A stretch of 35,280 bases of DNA, from assembly GCA_018064525.1 (NCBI GenBank), contig JAGHVB010000084.1, positions 1-35,280 of the forward strand. Direction: 5' to 3'. Position 1 is the stretch's first letter; every line of letters begins with the position of its first letter. Below are positions 18,532 through 26,055 of the stretch, one piece after another. The notes below the pieces were generated by a model, which saw nothing but the letters and a program-made list of their open reading frames with translations, had not been told where the DNA came from and did no database searches. The translations under genes and the position numbers were made by a program. The DNA comes from Candidatus Treponema merdequi. GTDB taxonomy: Bacteria > Spirochaetota > Spirochaetia > Treponematales > Treponemataceae.

Positions 18532-19334
18532 ATCTGTTTACCTCCCAGCGCTAAGAATATATCTGCAAGCTGAGAAAAACCAGCATAAAAAGATCTTGTA
18601 AAAAAGTCACAGATTGACGGAAGAGAAACTGTTAAAATAAAAAATGAAAAAAGCATCATAACAGGAAAGCCTTCAGACAAAAGATTCATCTGTGGAGCTG
18701 CTTTTGATAAAATTCCAATACAGACTGAAACTAAAAGAAGGCTTCCCATAATCGGAAGTGCAATTACAAGAGCATTTGCAAAAAGTTTTGTAAGTCCACC
18801 AATCAATATTTTTACAAGCGGTGCATGTCCTGATACAAGTGAATATGCAGAAAGAGATTCAATACTTGCTTTTAATCCGTGAAAGAATAAAGTCTGAAAT
18901 GCTTTAGTTTCAAAAAAGATGAGCATTGCAATAAGGTTAAGATACTGACCCATCAACGGGTTTTCAACCTGTGAAAGTGAATCATAAACTTCAGAAGCAG
19001 AGAATCCCATCTGAAATGCAAAAAACTGTCCTGCTGTACTGAATGCAGAAAAAATTATTGAAACATAAAATCCGATAATTACTCCGATTAAAGCTTCACC
19101 AATTAATACAAGAACATAATACAGATTAAAACCATTTTCAAATGAAACAAACGCAGCATAATTATTAAAATCTACTGAAGGCAGAAGAAAATATGCCATA
19201 TATCCTGCAAGAGCAACACGCACGATTGTAGAAACAGACCGCATTGAAAAAAGAGGCATCGTCATTAAAAAAGCAAAACAGCGAACCGCAATCAGGAGAA
19301 AAACAGAAGCATTAGCAGCAATTGTCTCTATCAT
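18528..19334 (-). CDS. fliR: FliR, export gate protein
   Basis: FliR is the single-copy subunit of the FliP5Q4R1 core of the export gate. The 268-residue product is almost entirely hydrophobic, with about six helices. It includes the family-like stretch FAFQMGFSASEVYD and a C-terminal segment ending in GGKQI. It lies 12 nt downstream of fliQ with a GAGG-type ribosome site, and overlaps flhB by 4 nt. Length and position between fliQ and flhB are diagnostic. Confidence 0.94.
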   Translation of the reverse strand: MIETIAANASVFLLIAVRCFAFLMTMPLFSMRSVSTIVRVALAGYMAYFLLPSVDFNNYAAFVSFENGFNLYYVLVLIGEALIGVIIGFYVSIIFSAFSTAGQFFAFQMGFSASEVYDSLSQVENPLMGQYLNLIAMLIFFETKAFQTLFFHGLKASIESLSAYSLVSGHAPLVKILIGGLTKLFANALVIALPIMGSLLLVSVCIGILSKAAPQMNLLSEGFPVMMLFSFFILTVSLPSICDFFTRSFYAGFSQLADIFLALGGKQI

Positions 19335-19346
19335 TTTCTCTCAACC

Positions 19347-19616
19347 TCATATCGAGACATTTGCAATTTGAGAAAAAAGCGCACGAGTATAATCTGCAAG
19401 AGTTGTAAACATCCATCCGCCAAGAAGCGCAAGTACAATCAAAATTACCAGAAGTTTTGGAAGAAAAGTTAATGTCTGTTCCTGAATTGAAGTCGTTGCC
19501 TGAAAAATTGCAACAACAAGACCAATGATAAGTGCCGAAACAAGTACAGGTGCAATCAAAATCAAAACCTGCATAATTCCATCACGCATCAAAGCAATAA
19601 TTTCACCAAGTCCCAT
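19347..19616 (-). CDS. fliQ: FliQ, export gate protein
   Basis: FliQ is the small two-helix subunit of the FliPQR export core. The 89-residue length is typical. Two hydrophobic helices (about 15-40 and 50-72) are linked by the family motif ATTSIQEQTLTFLPKL (42-57). The start is preceded by GAGG with 7 nt spacing. The gene is flanked by fliP and fliR with short gaps. Confidence 0.95.
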   Translation of the reverse strand: MGLGEIIALMRDGIMQVLILIAPVLVSALIIGLVVAIFQATTSIQEQTLTFLPKLLVILIVLALLGGWMFTTLADYTRALFSQIANVSI

Positions 19617-19631
19617 AATTCAACCTCTGCC

Positions 19632-20453
19632 CTACATTACCGAATTAAACAGAGACTGAATCAAAAGTCCCCAGCCATCGACCAGAACAAAAAGCATAAG
19701 CTTAAACGGCATCGAAATCTGAACAGGAGGAAGCATCATCATACCCATTGACATGAGAATACTTGCAACAACCATATCTATGATAATAAACGGAATATAA
19801 AGATAAATACCGATTTTAAACGCAACTGTCAGTTCATGTAAGATATATGCAGGAATTAAAACATAAGTTGGAACTTCAGAAAGATCTTCAGGCTGTTCCA
19901 TTTTTGCAATTCCCATAAAGAGCTTGATGTAATCATAATTTCCATCCATCTGTTCTGCCATAAAAATTCTTAACGGCTGTTCCGCTTCTTTATATGCAAC
20001 TTCAATTCCAATCTGTCCGTCAGCCATTGGTTTATATGCATTTGTATAAATTTTATTGAATGTCGGCCACATGATAAAAAGAGTCATAAAGAAAGCAATT
20101 CCATTTAAAATTGCAGTCGGTGGAACCTGCTGGAGTGACAATGCTCTTTTGATAAAATCGAGTACAATTGAAAACCGTAAAAAACATGTCAAAAGCAAAA
20201 GAAGAGTCGGCGCAATTGTAAGAATTGTAAGAATAATCAAAAGTCTTACAGAAAATGCAACTTCACTTCCATTTTTTGGTTCAGTAATATTTATGTCGAT
20301 GTTTGGAATGTTGACCGGACGAGTCTCGCGGTTCATTGTCGTAGATCCGTTTGTCGACCCGGAAGGAAAATTATTCGACTGAGCAAACATTTTTACAGAT
20401 GAAATCAAAGAAAAAAGAGAAATTAAAACTATTTTAAATATCTTATTTTTCAT
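19632..20453 (-). CDS. fliP: FliP, export gate protein with signal peptide
   Basis: FliP makes most of the export pore with FliQ and FliR. The 273-residue product starts with a cleavable-type signal peptide (Lys-rich start, hydrophobic core, MFAQS around residues 22-26), as is usual for FliP. Family motifs follow: TCFLRFSIVLDFIKRALSLQ, QVPPTAILNGIAFFMT, and a C-terminal MVVASILMSMGMMMLPPVQI. Four membrane helices are evident. It begins 2 nt after the fliO gene, so coupling is likely. Confidence 0.96.
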   Translation of the reverse strand: MKNKIFKIVLISLFSLISSVKMFAQSNNFPSGSTNGSTTMNRETRPVNIPNIDINITEPKNGSEVAFSVRLLIILTILTIAPTLLLLLTCFLRFSIVLDFIKRALSLQQVPPTAILNGIAFFMTLFIMWPTFNKIYTNAYKPMADGQIGIEVAYKEAEQPLRIFMAEQMDGNYDYIKLFMGIAKMEQPEDLSEVPTYVLIPAYILHELTVAFKIGIYLYIPFIIIDMVVASILMSMGMMMLPPVQISMPFKLMLFVLVDGWGLLIQSLFNSVM

Positions 20454-20455
20454 TT

Positions 20456-21115
20456 CTATTCTTTTTTACCTTTTTTATTTATTCTTTTTCTCTGATTGTT
20501 CACAAAGTCCTGCATATTCTGTGATACATCTGAATAAAGATTTGCTTTTGTCGCTTCTGTTTCATGCGATGATCTTGAAGGCATAAACATTTCTAAAACT
20601 TCTGCAAAATTACGGGCCTTTTTAGTTTCACGCTGTTTATCAGAGCTGAGATTCATGGCACTGATTAATTCTTTATCATCAATTTCTGAAATTAAATTTA
20701 CGCTGTTTTCTGAAACACCAACGATATAGCCTTTATCTAAAAGTGTTATAACCTGAACTGTTTTTCCTGGTGACAAAGTAACCTGAGCAACTTTACGCAG
20801 ATATACATCATCAGTATCAGGTTCTCCGTTAACAGATTTTTTCATGAAATTCATTACAAAATAAATTGCAGCAATTACAACTGCAAGTACCAGAATCATT
20901 CTGATAAAAACCCAGACACCGTTTGTTTTTCTGGAATTTGTAACATTCTGTGTATCTGAAATTACGAACTGCTTTTCAGGATTTTCTATATCTGAATTAT
21001 TTGAGATTATTATTTCTGATTCTGAAACTGTATTCTCAGAAACATTCTGTGCATAAATAAAATTAAAAGCGCAGAAAAATGCTGCGAGAATAATAAAGAT
21101 TTTTTTTAATTTCAA
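20456..21115 (-). CDS. fliO: FliO/FliZ-type export gate assembly protein
   Basis: FliO helps FliP oligomerise during export gate assembly. The product has an N-terminal signal sequence ending near IYAQN, a periplasmic Ser/Asn-rich stretch, a membrane helix (VFIRMILVLAVVIAAIYFV) and a FliO-type cytoplasmic domain (RKVAQVTLSPGKTVQVITL, GYIVGVSENSVNLI). The Lys/Arg-rich tail ends in KKGKKE. I place the start at TTG 21115 because GGTGGGG lies 5 nt upstream. An upstream TTG gives five more residues but would have the ribosome site inside. Treponemes usually annotate this gene as fliZ. Confidence 0.85.
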   Translation of the reverse strand: MKLKKIFIILAAFFCAFNFIYAQNVSENTVSESEIIISNNSDIENPEKQFVISDTQNVTNSRKTNGVWVFIRMILVLAVVIAAIYFVMNFMKKSVNGEPDTDDVYLRKVAQVTLSPGKTVQVITLLDKGYIVGVSENSVNLISEIDDKELISAMNLSSDKQRETKKARNFAEVLEMFMPSRSSHETEATKANLYSDVSQNMQDFVNNQRKRINKKGKKE

Positions 21116-21146
21116 CTTTTCCCCACCCAAAAAAAGTTTAATTTAT

Positions 21147-22346
21147 TTAATGTAAGTCTGAAACGCGTTCAAGAGGAGAAAGAATTTCAGTTACACGAAC
21201 ACCGAAGTTTTCATCGATAACTACAACTTCTCCTTTTGCAATCGGTTTATGATTTACAAGGATATCTACTGGTTCACCGGCAAGTTTATCAAGCTCGATG
21301 ATTGTACCTTCGCCCATTCCAAGAATATCACGAATCTGCTTCTTAGTACGACCAAGTTCTACAGTCATCTCCATGAATACGTCCATGATAAGACTGATGT
21401 TTCCCTGTTCACCGCTTGGCATTCCGCCCTGCAGGTTAGGATACTGAAGAGTCTGAACATTCGGAGTATTCATAGGCATTCCACCCATCTGTGGCATTCC
21501 CATCATTCCATTCATCATTGGCTGACCCATCTGTGGCATTCCCATATTCGGCATTCCGCCCATCTGTGGCATTCCCATATTCGGCATTCCACCCATCTGT
21601 GGCATACCACCCATTCCTGCATTCGGCATTCCACCTGCAAGACTTGACATACTTGCCATATCAGCAGGCGACAAAGTTCCAACTGCACCAGCGCCATCAT
21701 CTGCACCATAAGCTTTTCCAATCTGAACAGCAGCTTCACCGGCAATTGCTTCCCAGATTGTATATGGCTGTCCGTCCAAAGTAATCGGATAAGAGAATAA
21801 TGCAAATGTATTCTGTGGAATACGAACCATTGCTTTTGGCATATTAACAGCTTCTGCAGGGTTGCATGCAAGGCCTGCAAATTTCTGTGTTTTATCCAAA
21901 GCAGTAATTTCATCATTTGTATGTGTAGAAAGAGTTTCTGAAATGATAGAAAGCGACATATCATCAAGAGCCGCATTTTCTTCCTTATTAATTAAAGAAA
22001 CAAGTTTCTGAGCAAGTTCAGTTGCAATGATATAAATGTGATCGCCTGTCAGAGCATTTGAGAAATCTGCCATCACAGCAATTACCATTTCAGGTAATTT
22101 TGCAAGAAGCTGGTCTCTTACTGCAGATTCAACTACAACATTTGAAGCAGTACAATCAACTCCTGTCATCTGTTTGATGTTATCTGCCAAAGGCTGTTTT
22201 AATTCTTCTGCAAACTTTCCGAGAGCCACTGTATCAATATTTACGGCAGGTCCGTTTGTTACCTGACCTGAGGCATTGAGACCATCAATAGGTACTCCAG
22301 AAAGCAAAGCATCGATTTCGTCTTGAGAAATAGCACCATCACTCAT
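21147..22346 (-). CDS. fliY: FliY, C-ring switch protein (FliN-type with CheC-like domain)
   Basis: FliY is the FliN-type component of the switch complex. The 399-residue protein starts with a FliM-like CheY-binding motif ([11 protein letters not shown], 7-17). A CheC/FliM-like middle domain follows (about 40-215), then an unusual Met/Gly/Pro/Gln linker of about 70 residues (238-310) and a C-terminal SpoA/FliN domain (about 315-392, [20 protein letters not shown] onward). In CheC the phosphatase motif has Glu and Asn three residues apart; the matching helix here reads ISETLSTH, with Ser where Asn is expected, so phosphatase activity is doubtful (inference from manual alignment). It overlaps fliM by 8 nt. 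Confidence 0.93.
   Translation of the reverse strand: MSDGAISQDEIDALLSGVPIDGLNASGQVTNGPAVNIDTVALGKFAEELKQPLADNIKQMTGVDCTASNVVVESAVRDQLLAKLPEMVIAVMADFSNALTGDHIYIIATELAQKLVSLINKEENAALDDMSLSIISETLSTHTNDEITALDKTQKFAGLACNPAEAVNMPKAMVRIPQNTFALFSYPITLDGQPYTIWEAIAGEAAVQIGKAYGADDGAGAVGTLSPADMASMSSLAGGMPNAGMGGMPQMGGMPNMGMPQMGGMPNMGMPQMGQPMMNGMMGMPQMGGMPMNTPNVQTLQYPNLQGGMPSGEQGNISLIMDVFMEMTVELGRTKKQIRDILGMGEGTIIELDKLAGEPVDILVNHKPIAKGEVVVIDENFGVRVTEILSPLERVSDLH
21484..21633 (-). repeat. Short tandem repeat coding the Met/Gly/Pro linker of FliY
   Basis: Two adjacent 33-bp units (21526-21558 and 21559-21591) are identical apart from the last base. Degenerate copies flank them on both sides (21484-21525 and 21592 onward). 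Each unit encodes 11 residues of the type [11 protein letters not shown]. The repeat length is a multiple of three, so copy-number change by slippage would lengthen or shorten the linker without breaking the frame. Confidence 0.85.
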
Positions 22347-23376
22347 ATGTTTCTTCTCCTTCTACGGAAAGTTCTTCAAATTCTTCAGGTTCATCTTCGG
22401 CGATTTTACCCGTAACCTGAACTGCCATTTTTTTGCCGATAACACCAGGCTGACAGTAAAATTTCTTTTTATTACCAACACTCAATGTAAGAGAATCTCC
22501 TACCTTTGTGTTTGAAAGTCTGACTGTATCTCCAACGCGCAATGCAAGTACATCACGAATCGGAAGATTAATTGAACCGATTTCTGCAACAACATCCATA
22601 TCTACAGTTGAAAGTTTTTCTTTTAATGTTCCAAGATACTGTGTTGTTGAACTTCTTCGCACTGATGAGAACCAGAACTGAGAAGACAATTTTGAAATAA
22701 TAGGTTCGATTGTTAAGTATGGAATACAGAAGTTGATCATTCCCTCTTCTTCACCAACTTTGGTTTCGAGAGTTACAAGAACAACCATTTCTGTAGGTGG
22801 AACGATCTGTGCAAACTGTGGGTTTGTTTCAATCTGTCCAAGTCGAGGTCTCAAGTCAATTACCTGAGTCCATGCTTCACGCATATTTGCAAGAATACGA
22901 ACAATGATTCCTTCCATTACGGACTGTTCGATATCTGTAAGGTCGCGGTTTTTATTTCCTGTTGTAGCACCAGTTCCACCAAAGAGGCGGTCAATCATAC
23001 TGAATGTGATTGCCGGGTCAATTTCAAGAATTGCATTACCTTTGAGCGGATCCATGTTGATGACAGCAAGAGTTGTCGGTGTTGGAATGGAACGGATAAA
23101 TTCCTCATATGTAAGCTGATCTACAGTTGCTACGTGAACATGAACAAGACTTCGAAGCTGTGCCGAAAGGCTTGTTGTTGTCAAACGAGCAAATGTTTCA
23201 TGCATAATCTGAACAGTACGAATCTGTTCTTTTGAGAATTTGTCAGGACGTTTAAAGTCGTAAATTTTAATCTTACGGGTATCAGATACCGGTTTATATT
23301 CGTCTACATCAGACTGACCGGAACTGATTGCCGAGAGTAATTGGTCAATTTCATCCTGGGACAGAATTTCGTTCAT
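22339..23376 (-). CDS. fliM: FliM, flagellar motor switch protein
   Basis: FliM binds phosphorylated CheY and reverses the motor. The 345-residue product has the N-terminal CheY-binding segment ([13 protein letters not shown], 5-17). The middle CheC-like domain is typical ([40 protein letters not shown]), and the C-terminal SpoA domain contains [19 protein letters not shown]. It shows normal family length with a short acidic tail. It lies 42 nt after fliL and overlaps fliY by 8 nt. Confidence 0.97.
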   Translation of the reverse strand: MNEILSQDEIDQLLSAISSGQSDVDEYKPVSDTRKIKIYDFKRPDKFSKEQIRTVQIMHETFARLTTTSLSAQLRSLVHVHVATVDQLTYEEFIRSIPTPTTLAVINMDPLKGNAILEIDPAITFSMIDRLFGGTGATTGNKNRDLTDIEQSVMEGIIVRILANMREAWTQVIDLRPRLGQIETNPQFAQIVPPTEMVVLVTLETKVGEEEGMINFCIPYLTIEPIISKLSSQFWFSSVRRSSTTQYLGTLKEKLSTVDMDVVAEIGSINLPIRDVLALRVGDTVRLSNTKVGDSLTLSVGNKKKFYCQPGVIGKKMAVQVTGKIAEDEPEEFEELSVEGEETYE

Positions 23377-23418
23377 GCACCCGCCACCTATAAAAACTTT
23401 TTCTTATCCAAGTAAAAC

Positions 23419-23970
23419 TTACTGTGGAATTACGTTTAATTTATCAAATGATATGCTTCTGATTTTTGATTTACTCAAAAGTGTATCATTAATCTCATTG
23501 CGAATTTCTACTTTTAATTTATCTTCGTTTTGAGGAAGTAATTGTTCCGGAGATTTATCCGCAAAATATCTTCTTAAAAAATCTCTGATTGGAATTCTCT
23601 GAGCTGTGATTTCTGCAGAAGCAACCTTATCATCTTTTTTATAACCAAGATAAACATTTACAACTACACTGCATGTCTGAACACCAGTTGTTTTTGTCTG
23701 GATATCACCAAGTGATGTGTACCAGTCGAGAGGTTCTGCAATTTCATGATATTCTTCGCTCAATGCAATCTGAGGAGCATTTGTAGTATTCTTTCCCATT
23801 ACCTTCATTGTAATAACTACAACCGTAACGATGAGAATAATAGCTCCAAGAGCAAGTGCTACATATTTTAAAATGGTTCCAAGAGCACCACCTAAACCGC
23901 CTTTTTTCGCAGGAGCAGCTGGAGCACCACCTTCGTCTCCAAGATCGATGTCTGAATCTTCGTCTGCCAT
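23419..23970 (-). CDS. fliL: FliL, stator-associated basal body protein
   Basis: FliL is a single-pass membrane protein that rings the stator and supports motor force. The 183-residue protein has an acidic start, a Gly/Ala/Lys-rich stretch, one membrane helix (about 34-56) and a periplasmic domain with the family end region KSKIRSISFDKLNVIPQ. The start is preceded by a strong GGGAGG ribosome site. Its place between motB and fliM is the usual one in treponemes. Confidence 0.9.
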   Translation of the reverse strand: MADEDSDIDLGDEGGAPAAPAKKGGLGGALGTILKYVALALGAIILIVTVVVITMKVMGKNTTNAPQIALSEEYHEIAEPLDWYTSLGDIQTKTTGVQTCSVVVNVYLGYKKDDKVASAEITAQRIPIRDFLRRYFADKSPEQLLPQNEDKLKVEIRNEINDTLLSKSKIRSISFDKLNVIPQ

Positions 23971-24008
23971 TTTTTACCTCCCATCACCTTTAATAAATAA
24001 TCTTAACA

Positions 24009-24785
24009 TTAAAAATGTCCTTCGTCTAGGATAACTATATCTACCCTTCTGTTATACGCCTGACCCTCAGGAGTATCATTACTGAATTTAGGTCGTGTAT
24101 CAGCATAACCTGCGACACTAAATTTTTTCTCCTCTACTCCAAAATCGGCAAGATAATACAAAACGTTTATAGCTCTTTGAGAAGAAAGTTCCCAATTGCT
24201 GTCAAATTTCTGTTTTTTCTGACTATTTTCTGAATTTTCTTCATCCAGAGCATCACGAACAATTTCAGAAACCGGAGTATTATCTGTGTGACCTTCAATT
24301 CTGAATCTTCTTTCCTTCAGATTTTCATCATTAAAAAATTCTGAAAGATGAAGCAGAGTTTCTCTGGTTTCATCTATATTCAAATCTGCACTTCCTTTTT
24401 TGAAAAAAGAATCCGCAGCAAGTGAAATTACAAGACCTCTTTCATCGCTTGAAATCGTAATCTTGTTAGAATTTATTTCAGGCGCAAACAGACTTACAGC
24501 CTTTTTCTTTGCAGTACCAAGGTTGCGTCCTTTTTCAAGAGCAGGAAGAGCACTGATTGTATTACCCAGATCCGCAAGTCTTCCAACAGAAAGCGCAAGA
24601 CCACCTGTCTCTGCTTCTGTCTGATTCATCTGCAGAGATTCCTGAATCGTCGCAAGCTGTGTAATATCAACCTCTGACGGGTTGTACAACATTACGAAGA
24701 AGCAGAGCATAAGAGTAATCATATCACCATAAGTACCCTGCCAGGCGGTTGACGGTTTCTCAGGTTCCTTCTTTTCTCTACCCAT
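24009..24785 (-). CDS. motB: MotB, peptidoglycan-anchored stator protein
   Basis: MotB pairs with MotA to form the ion-driven stator. The 258-residue product has one N-terminal membrane helix with the essential ion-binding aspartate D21 ([14 protein letters not shown]). The periplasmic OmpA-like domain binds peptidoglycan ([38 protein letters not shown]). C28, seven residues after D21, matches the Cys of sodium-type PomB rather than the Ala of E. coli MotB; ion type cannot be proved from this. A Glu/Asn/Ser/Lys-rich insertion (about 180-195) lies in the OmpA domain. It starts 3 nt after motA. Confidence 0.95.
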   Translation of the reverse strand: MGREKKEPEKPSTAWQGTYGDMITLMLCFFVMLYNPSEVDITQLATIQESLQMNQTEAETGGLALSVGRLADLGNTISALPALEKGRNLGTAKKKAVSLFAPEINSNKITISSDERGLVISLAADSFFKKGSADLNIDETRETLLHLSEFFNDENLKERRFRIEGHTDNTPVSEIVRDALDEENSENSQKKQKFDSNWELSSQRAINVLYYLADFGVEEKKFSVAGYADTRPKFSNDTPEGQAYNRRVDIVILDEGHF

Positions 24786-24788
24786 CAG

Positions 24789-25571
24789 TTAGTCCTTAAG
24801 TACATCAGCTGCAATAGCTTTTCTTGTTGTAGGATCAAGATATGTCAAAAGTTTCTGTGCAATTACACGAGAGTTTTCACCAGCCTGAATTGCAAGTACT
24901 CCTTCGATTATCATTTCTTTAACACGCATTTCATCGCCATTCTGTTTCAACAATTTCTGTCCGAGTGGAACAAGAATCCAGTTGGCAAGCATGGAACCAT
25001 ACAATGTTGTAATCAACGCAACGGCCATGTTAGGACCGAGGGAAGATTTATCTTCGAGGTTGTTCAACATACCAATCAAACCAAGTACGGTACCCATCAT
25101 ACCAAAACCAGGAGCAAATCCGGCCCACTGGTTCATAACGTTTACCCATTCCATATGACGAGCTTCTGTCTGGCTCATTTCATTTTCCATGATTGTTCTA
25201 ACAACGGCACCGTCAGTACCATCGATTACAAGACGAAGACCACTTTTCATAAACGGATCTTCAAGATCTTCAAGACCATCTTCAAGAATAAGAATACCTT
25301 CACGGCGTGCCTTTTCTGAAAGCGCAACCATATTCTGAACTATCTGTTTTTCACCAAAATCAGGAATCTTAAAACATCTTCCAATAATCTTAAATACACC
25401 GAGAGCTTTGCTCAAAGGAGCCATAATCAAAATAGCAGCATAAGAACCACCGATTGTCATGAAAACAGACGGAATATCGATAATTCCACCTAATGTACCA
25501 CCAGATGTCAAAACTGACATTACGATACACGCAGCACCACCAATAAATCCGATTATTGTAGATATATCCAT
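24789..25571 (-). CDS. motA: MotA, stator channel protein
   Basis: MotA forms the pentameric ring of the stator, surrounding the MotB dimer. The 260-residue product has four membrane helices and the conserved motif PGFGMMGTVLGLIGML (P154 is the functional proline). The cytoplasmic loop has the charged residues that touch the rotor (KARREGILILEDGLED, 87-102). The late helix contains TTLYGSMLANWILVPLG. It starts 2 nt after flbD and ends 3 nt before motB, so all three are coupled. Confidence 0.96.
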   Translation of the reverse strand: MDISTIIGFIGGAACIVMSVLTSGGTLGGIIDIPSVFMTIGGSYAAILIMAPLSKALGVFKIIGRCFKIPDFGEKQIVQNMVALSEKARREGILILEDGLEDLEDPFMKSGLRLVIDGTDGAVVRTIMENEMSQTEARHMEWVNVMNQWAGFAPGFGMMGTVLGLIGMLNNLEDKSSLGPNMAVALITTLYGSMLANWILVPLGQKLLKQNGDEMRVKEMIIEGVLAIQAGENSRVIAQKLLTYLDPTTRKAIAADVLKD

Positions 25572-25573
25572 TG

Positions 25574-25771
25574 TTAAACCTCTTGAGATTCTATACCTAT
25601 CTTTTTTCTATAGGCTACAATTTTGTCTATAACTTCCTGAGGTGAATTTTTAACAACGATTACATTTCCTGACATCATGGTAATTGTCAGGTCAGGCCGG
25701 CACTCCATAGATTCTATCAAGTGCGGATTGAGATAGAATACAGCTCCACTGAGCTTATTCAATTCGATCAT
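25574..25771 (-). CDS. flbD: FlbD/SwrD-family small motility protein
   Basis: This 65-residue soluble protein matches the FlbD/SwrD family (MIELNKLSGAVFYLNPHLIE, then TIMMSGNVIVVKNSPQEVID). In Bacillus subtilis SwrD raises flagellar motor torque, and the gene commonly lies beside motA/motB-type genes, as here. It is not the sigma-54 regulator of the same name in Caulobacter. It is the first gene of the operon in this window. Its ribosome site GAGGGGAA lies rather far (about 13 nt) from the ATG. In other treponemes flgE lies upstream of it; here it does not. Confidence 0.92.
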   Translation of the reverse strand: MIELNKLSGAVFYLNPHLIESMECRPDLTITMMSGNVIVVKNSPQEVIDKIVAYRKKIGIESQEV

Positions 25772-25794
25772 ATATTAAATTTTTCCCCTCATAT

Positions 25795-25826
25795 ACTATA
25801 ATGACGCGAAACTGCGGAAAATGCAA
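25795..25826 (-). promoter_or_regulatory. flbD: Possible promoter of the flagellar operon (flbD)
   Basis: On the minus strand a TTGCAT (25821-25826) precedes CATTAT (25799-25804, 16-nt spacer) and TATAGT (25795-25800, 20-nt spacer). Either could be the -10 element. It resembles a housekeeping sigma-70 site. I see no sigma-28 (GCCGATAA) or well-spaced sigma-54 site here. The nested dyads at 25800-25841 overlap it. Confidence 0.35.
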
Positions 25827-25841
25827 GCATTTTGTGTCATT
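25800..25841. repeat. Nested inverted repeats over the flbD promoter
   Basis: An inner 7-bp inverted repeat (AAAATGC at 25818-25824, GCATTTT at 25827-25833, 2-nt centre) lies inside an outer 6-bp repeat (AATGAC at 25800-25805, GTCATT at 25836-25841). They cover the presumed -35 and -10 region of the flagellar operon, the place expected for an operator. No regulator can be named. Confidence 0.5.
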
Positions 25842-25875
25842 TTTTATGAGATTTTCTTCATATTCAGTATCGGAA

Positions 25876-25897
25876 TTTTTAACACAAATGTTAAAAA
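25876..25897. repeat. 9-bp dyad upstream of flbD and the small-RNA promoter
   Basis: Arms TTTTTAACA (25876-25884) and TGTTAAAAA (25889-25897) are perfect and are separated by four bases. It lies between the predicted flbD promoter and the plus-strand promoter at 25924-25952. It has no T tail in either direction that would make it a terminator, so an operator-like site is the simplest reading. Confidence 0.5.
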
Positions 25898-25923
25898 AAA
25901 TGTTATTTTTTTACATATTATAT

Positions 25924-25952
25924 TAGACATATTTGAGTTATTATGTTATTAT
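25924..25952 (+). promoter_or_regulatory. Predicted sigma-70 promoter of a small-RNA candidate
   Basis: TAGACA (25924-25929) and TATTAT (25947-25952) each match the consensus at five of six bases and are separated by exactly 17 nt. The start point would be near 25959. No plus-strand gene follows; the next plus-strand signal is a terminator at 25999-26040. Confidence 0.5.
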
Positions 25953-25958
25953 TAAAGT

Positions 25959-26040
25959 GTTGATGATTCGTTCCACAAGGTATTGAAAAAAACGAATGCG
26001 TTTAACAGCGTTCCTCCGATGCTGTTAAACGTTTTTTTTT
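25959..26040 (+). ncRNA. Candidate small RNA with an anti-Shine-Dalgarno loop
   Basis: A promoter and an intrinsic terminator on the plus strand bound an ~80-nt transcript with no credible coding potential. Two hairpins are predicted. The first has a 7-bp stem (25966-25972 with 25991-25997). The second is the terminator stem, whose 11-nt loop contains UUCCUCC, complementary to a Shine-Dalgarno sequence. Such C-rich loops are typical of trans-acting small RNAs that block ribosome sites. The alternative is that the hairpin serves only as a bidirectional terminator for hemW. Confidence 0.42.
25999..26040 (+). terminator. Strong intrinsic terminator, plus strand (weaker on minus)
   Basis: An 11-bp perfect stem (25999-26009 with 26021-26031, 11-nt loop) is followed on the plus strand by nine T (26032-26040). 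On the minus strand, where hemW ends at 26056, the same stem is followed by six mixed bases and then seven T. It may therefore end hemW transcripts too, but less efficiently. Confidence 0.85.
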
Positions 26041-26055
26041 GCACAGAAATATTTC

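Noticed and set aside
21526..21591. 33-bp direct repeats as a CRISPR or mobile-element signal
   Set aside because: The repeats are adjacent without spacers, keep the reading frame and code the FliY linker.
21249..21976. Plus- and minus-strand open frames rich in His/Ser or Trp/Arg across fliY
   Set aside because: They arise from the 33-bp repeats of the FliY linker read in wrong frames.
25800..25841. Sigma-54 promoter for flbD (TGACAC ... TTGCA on the minus strand)
   Set aside because: The two elements are 7 nt apart instead of 5 and the first lacks the GG, so it does not fit the -24/-12 pattern.
25963..25986. Seven-codon open frame (MIRSTRY) inside the small-RNA candidate
   Set aside because: It has no ribosome site, no informative codon run and is short enough to be chance.
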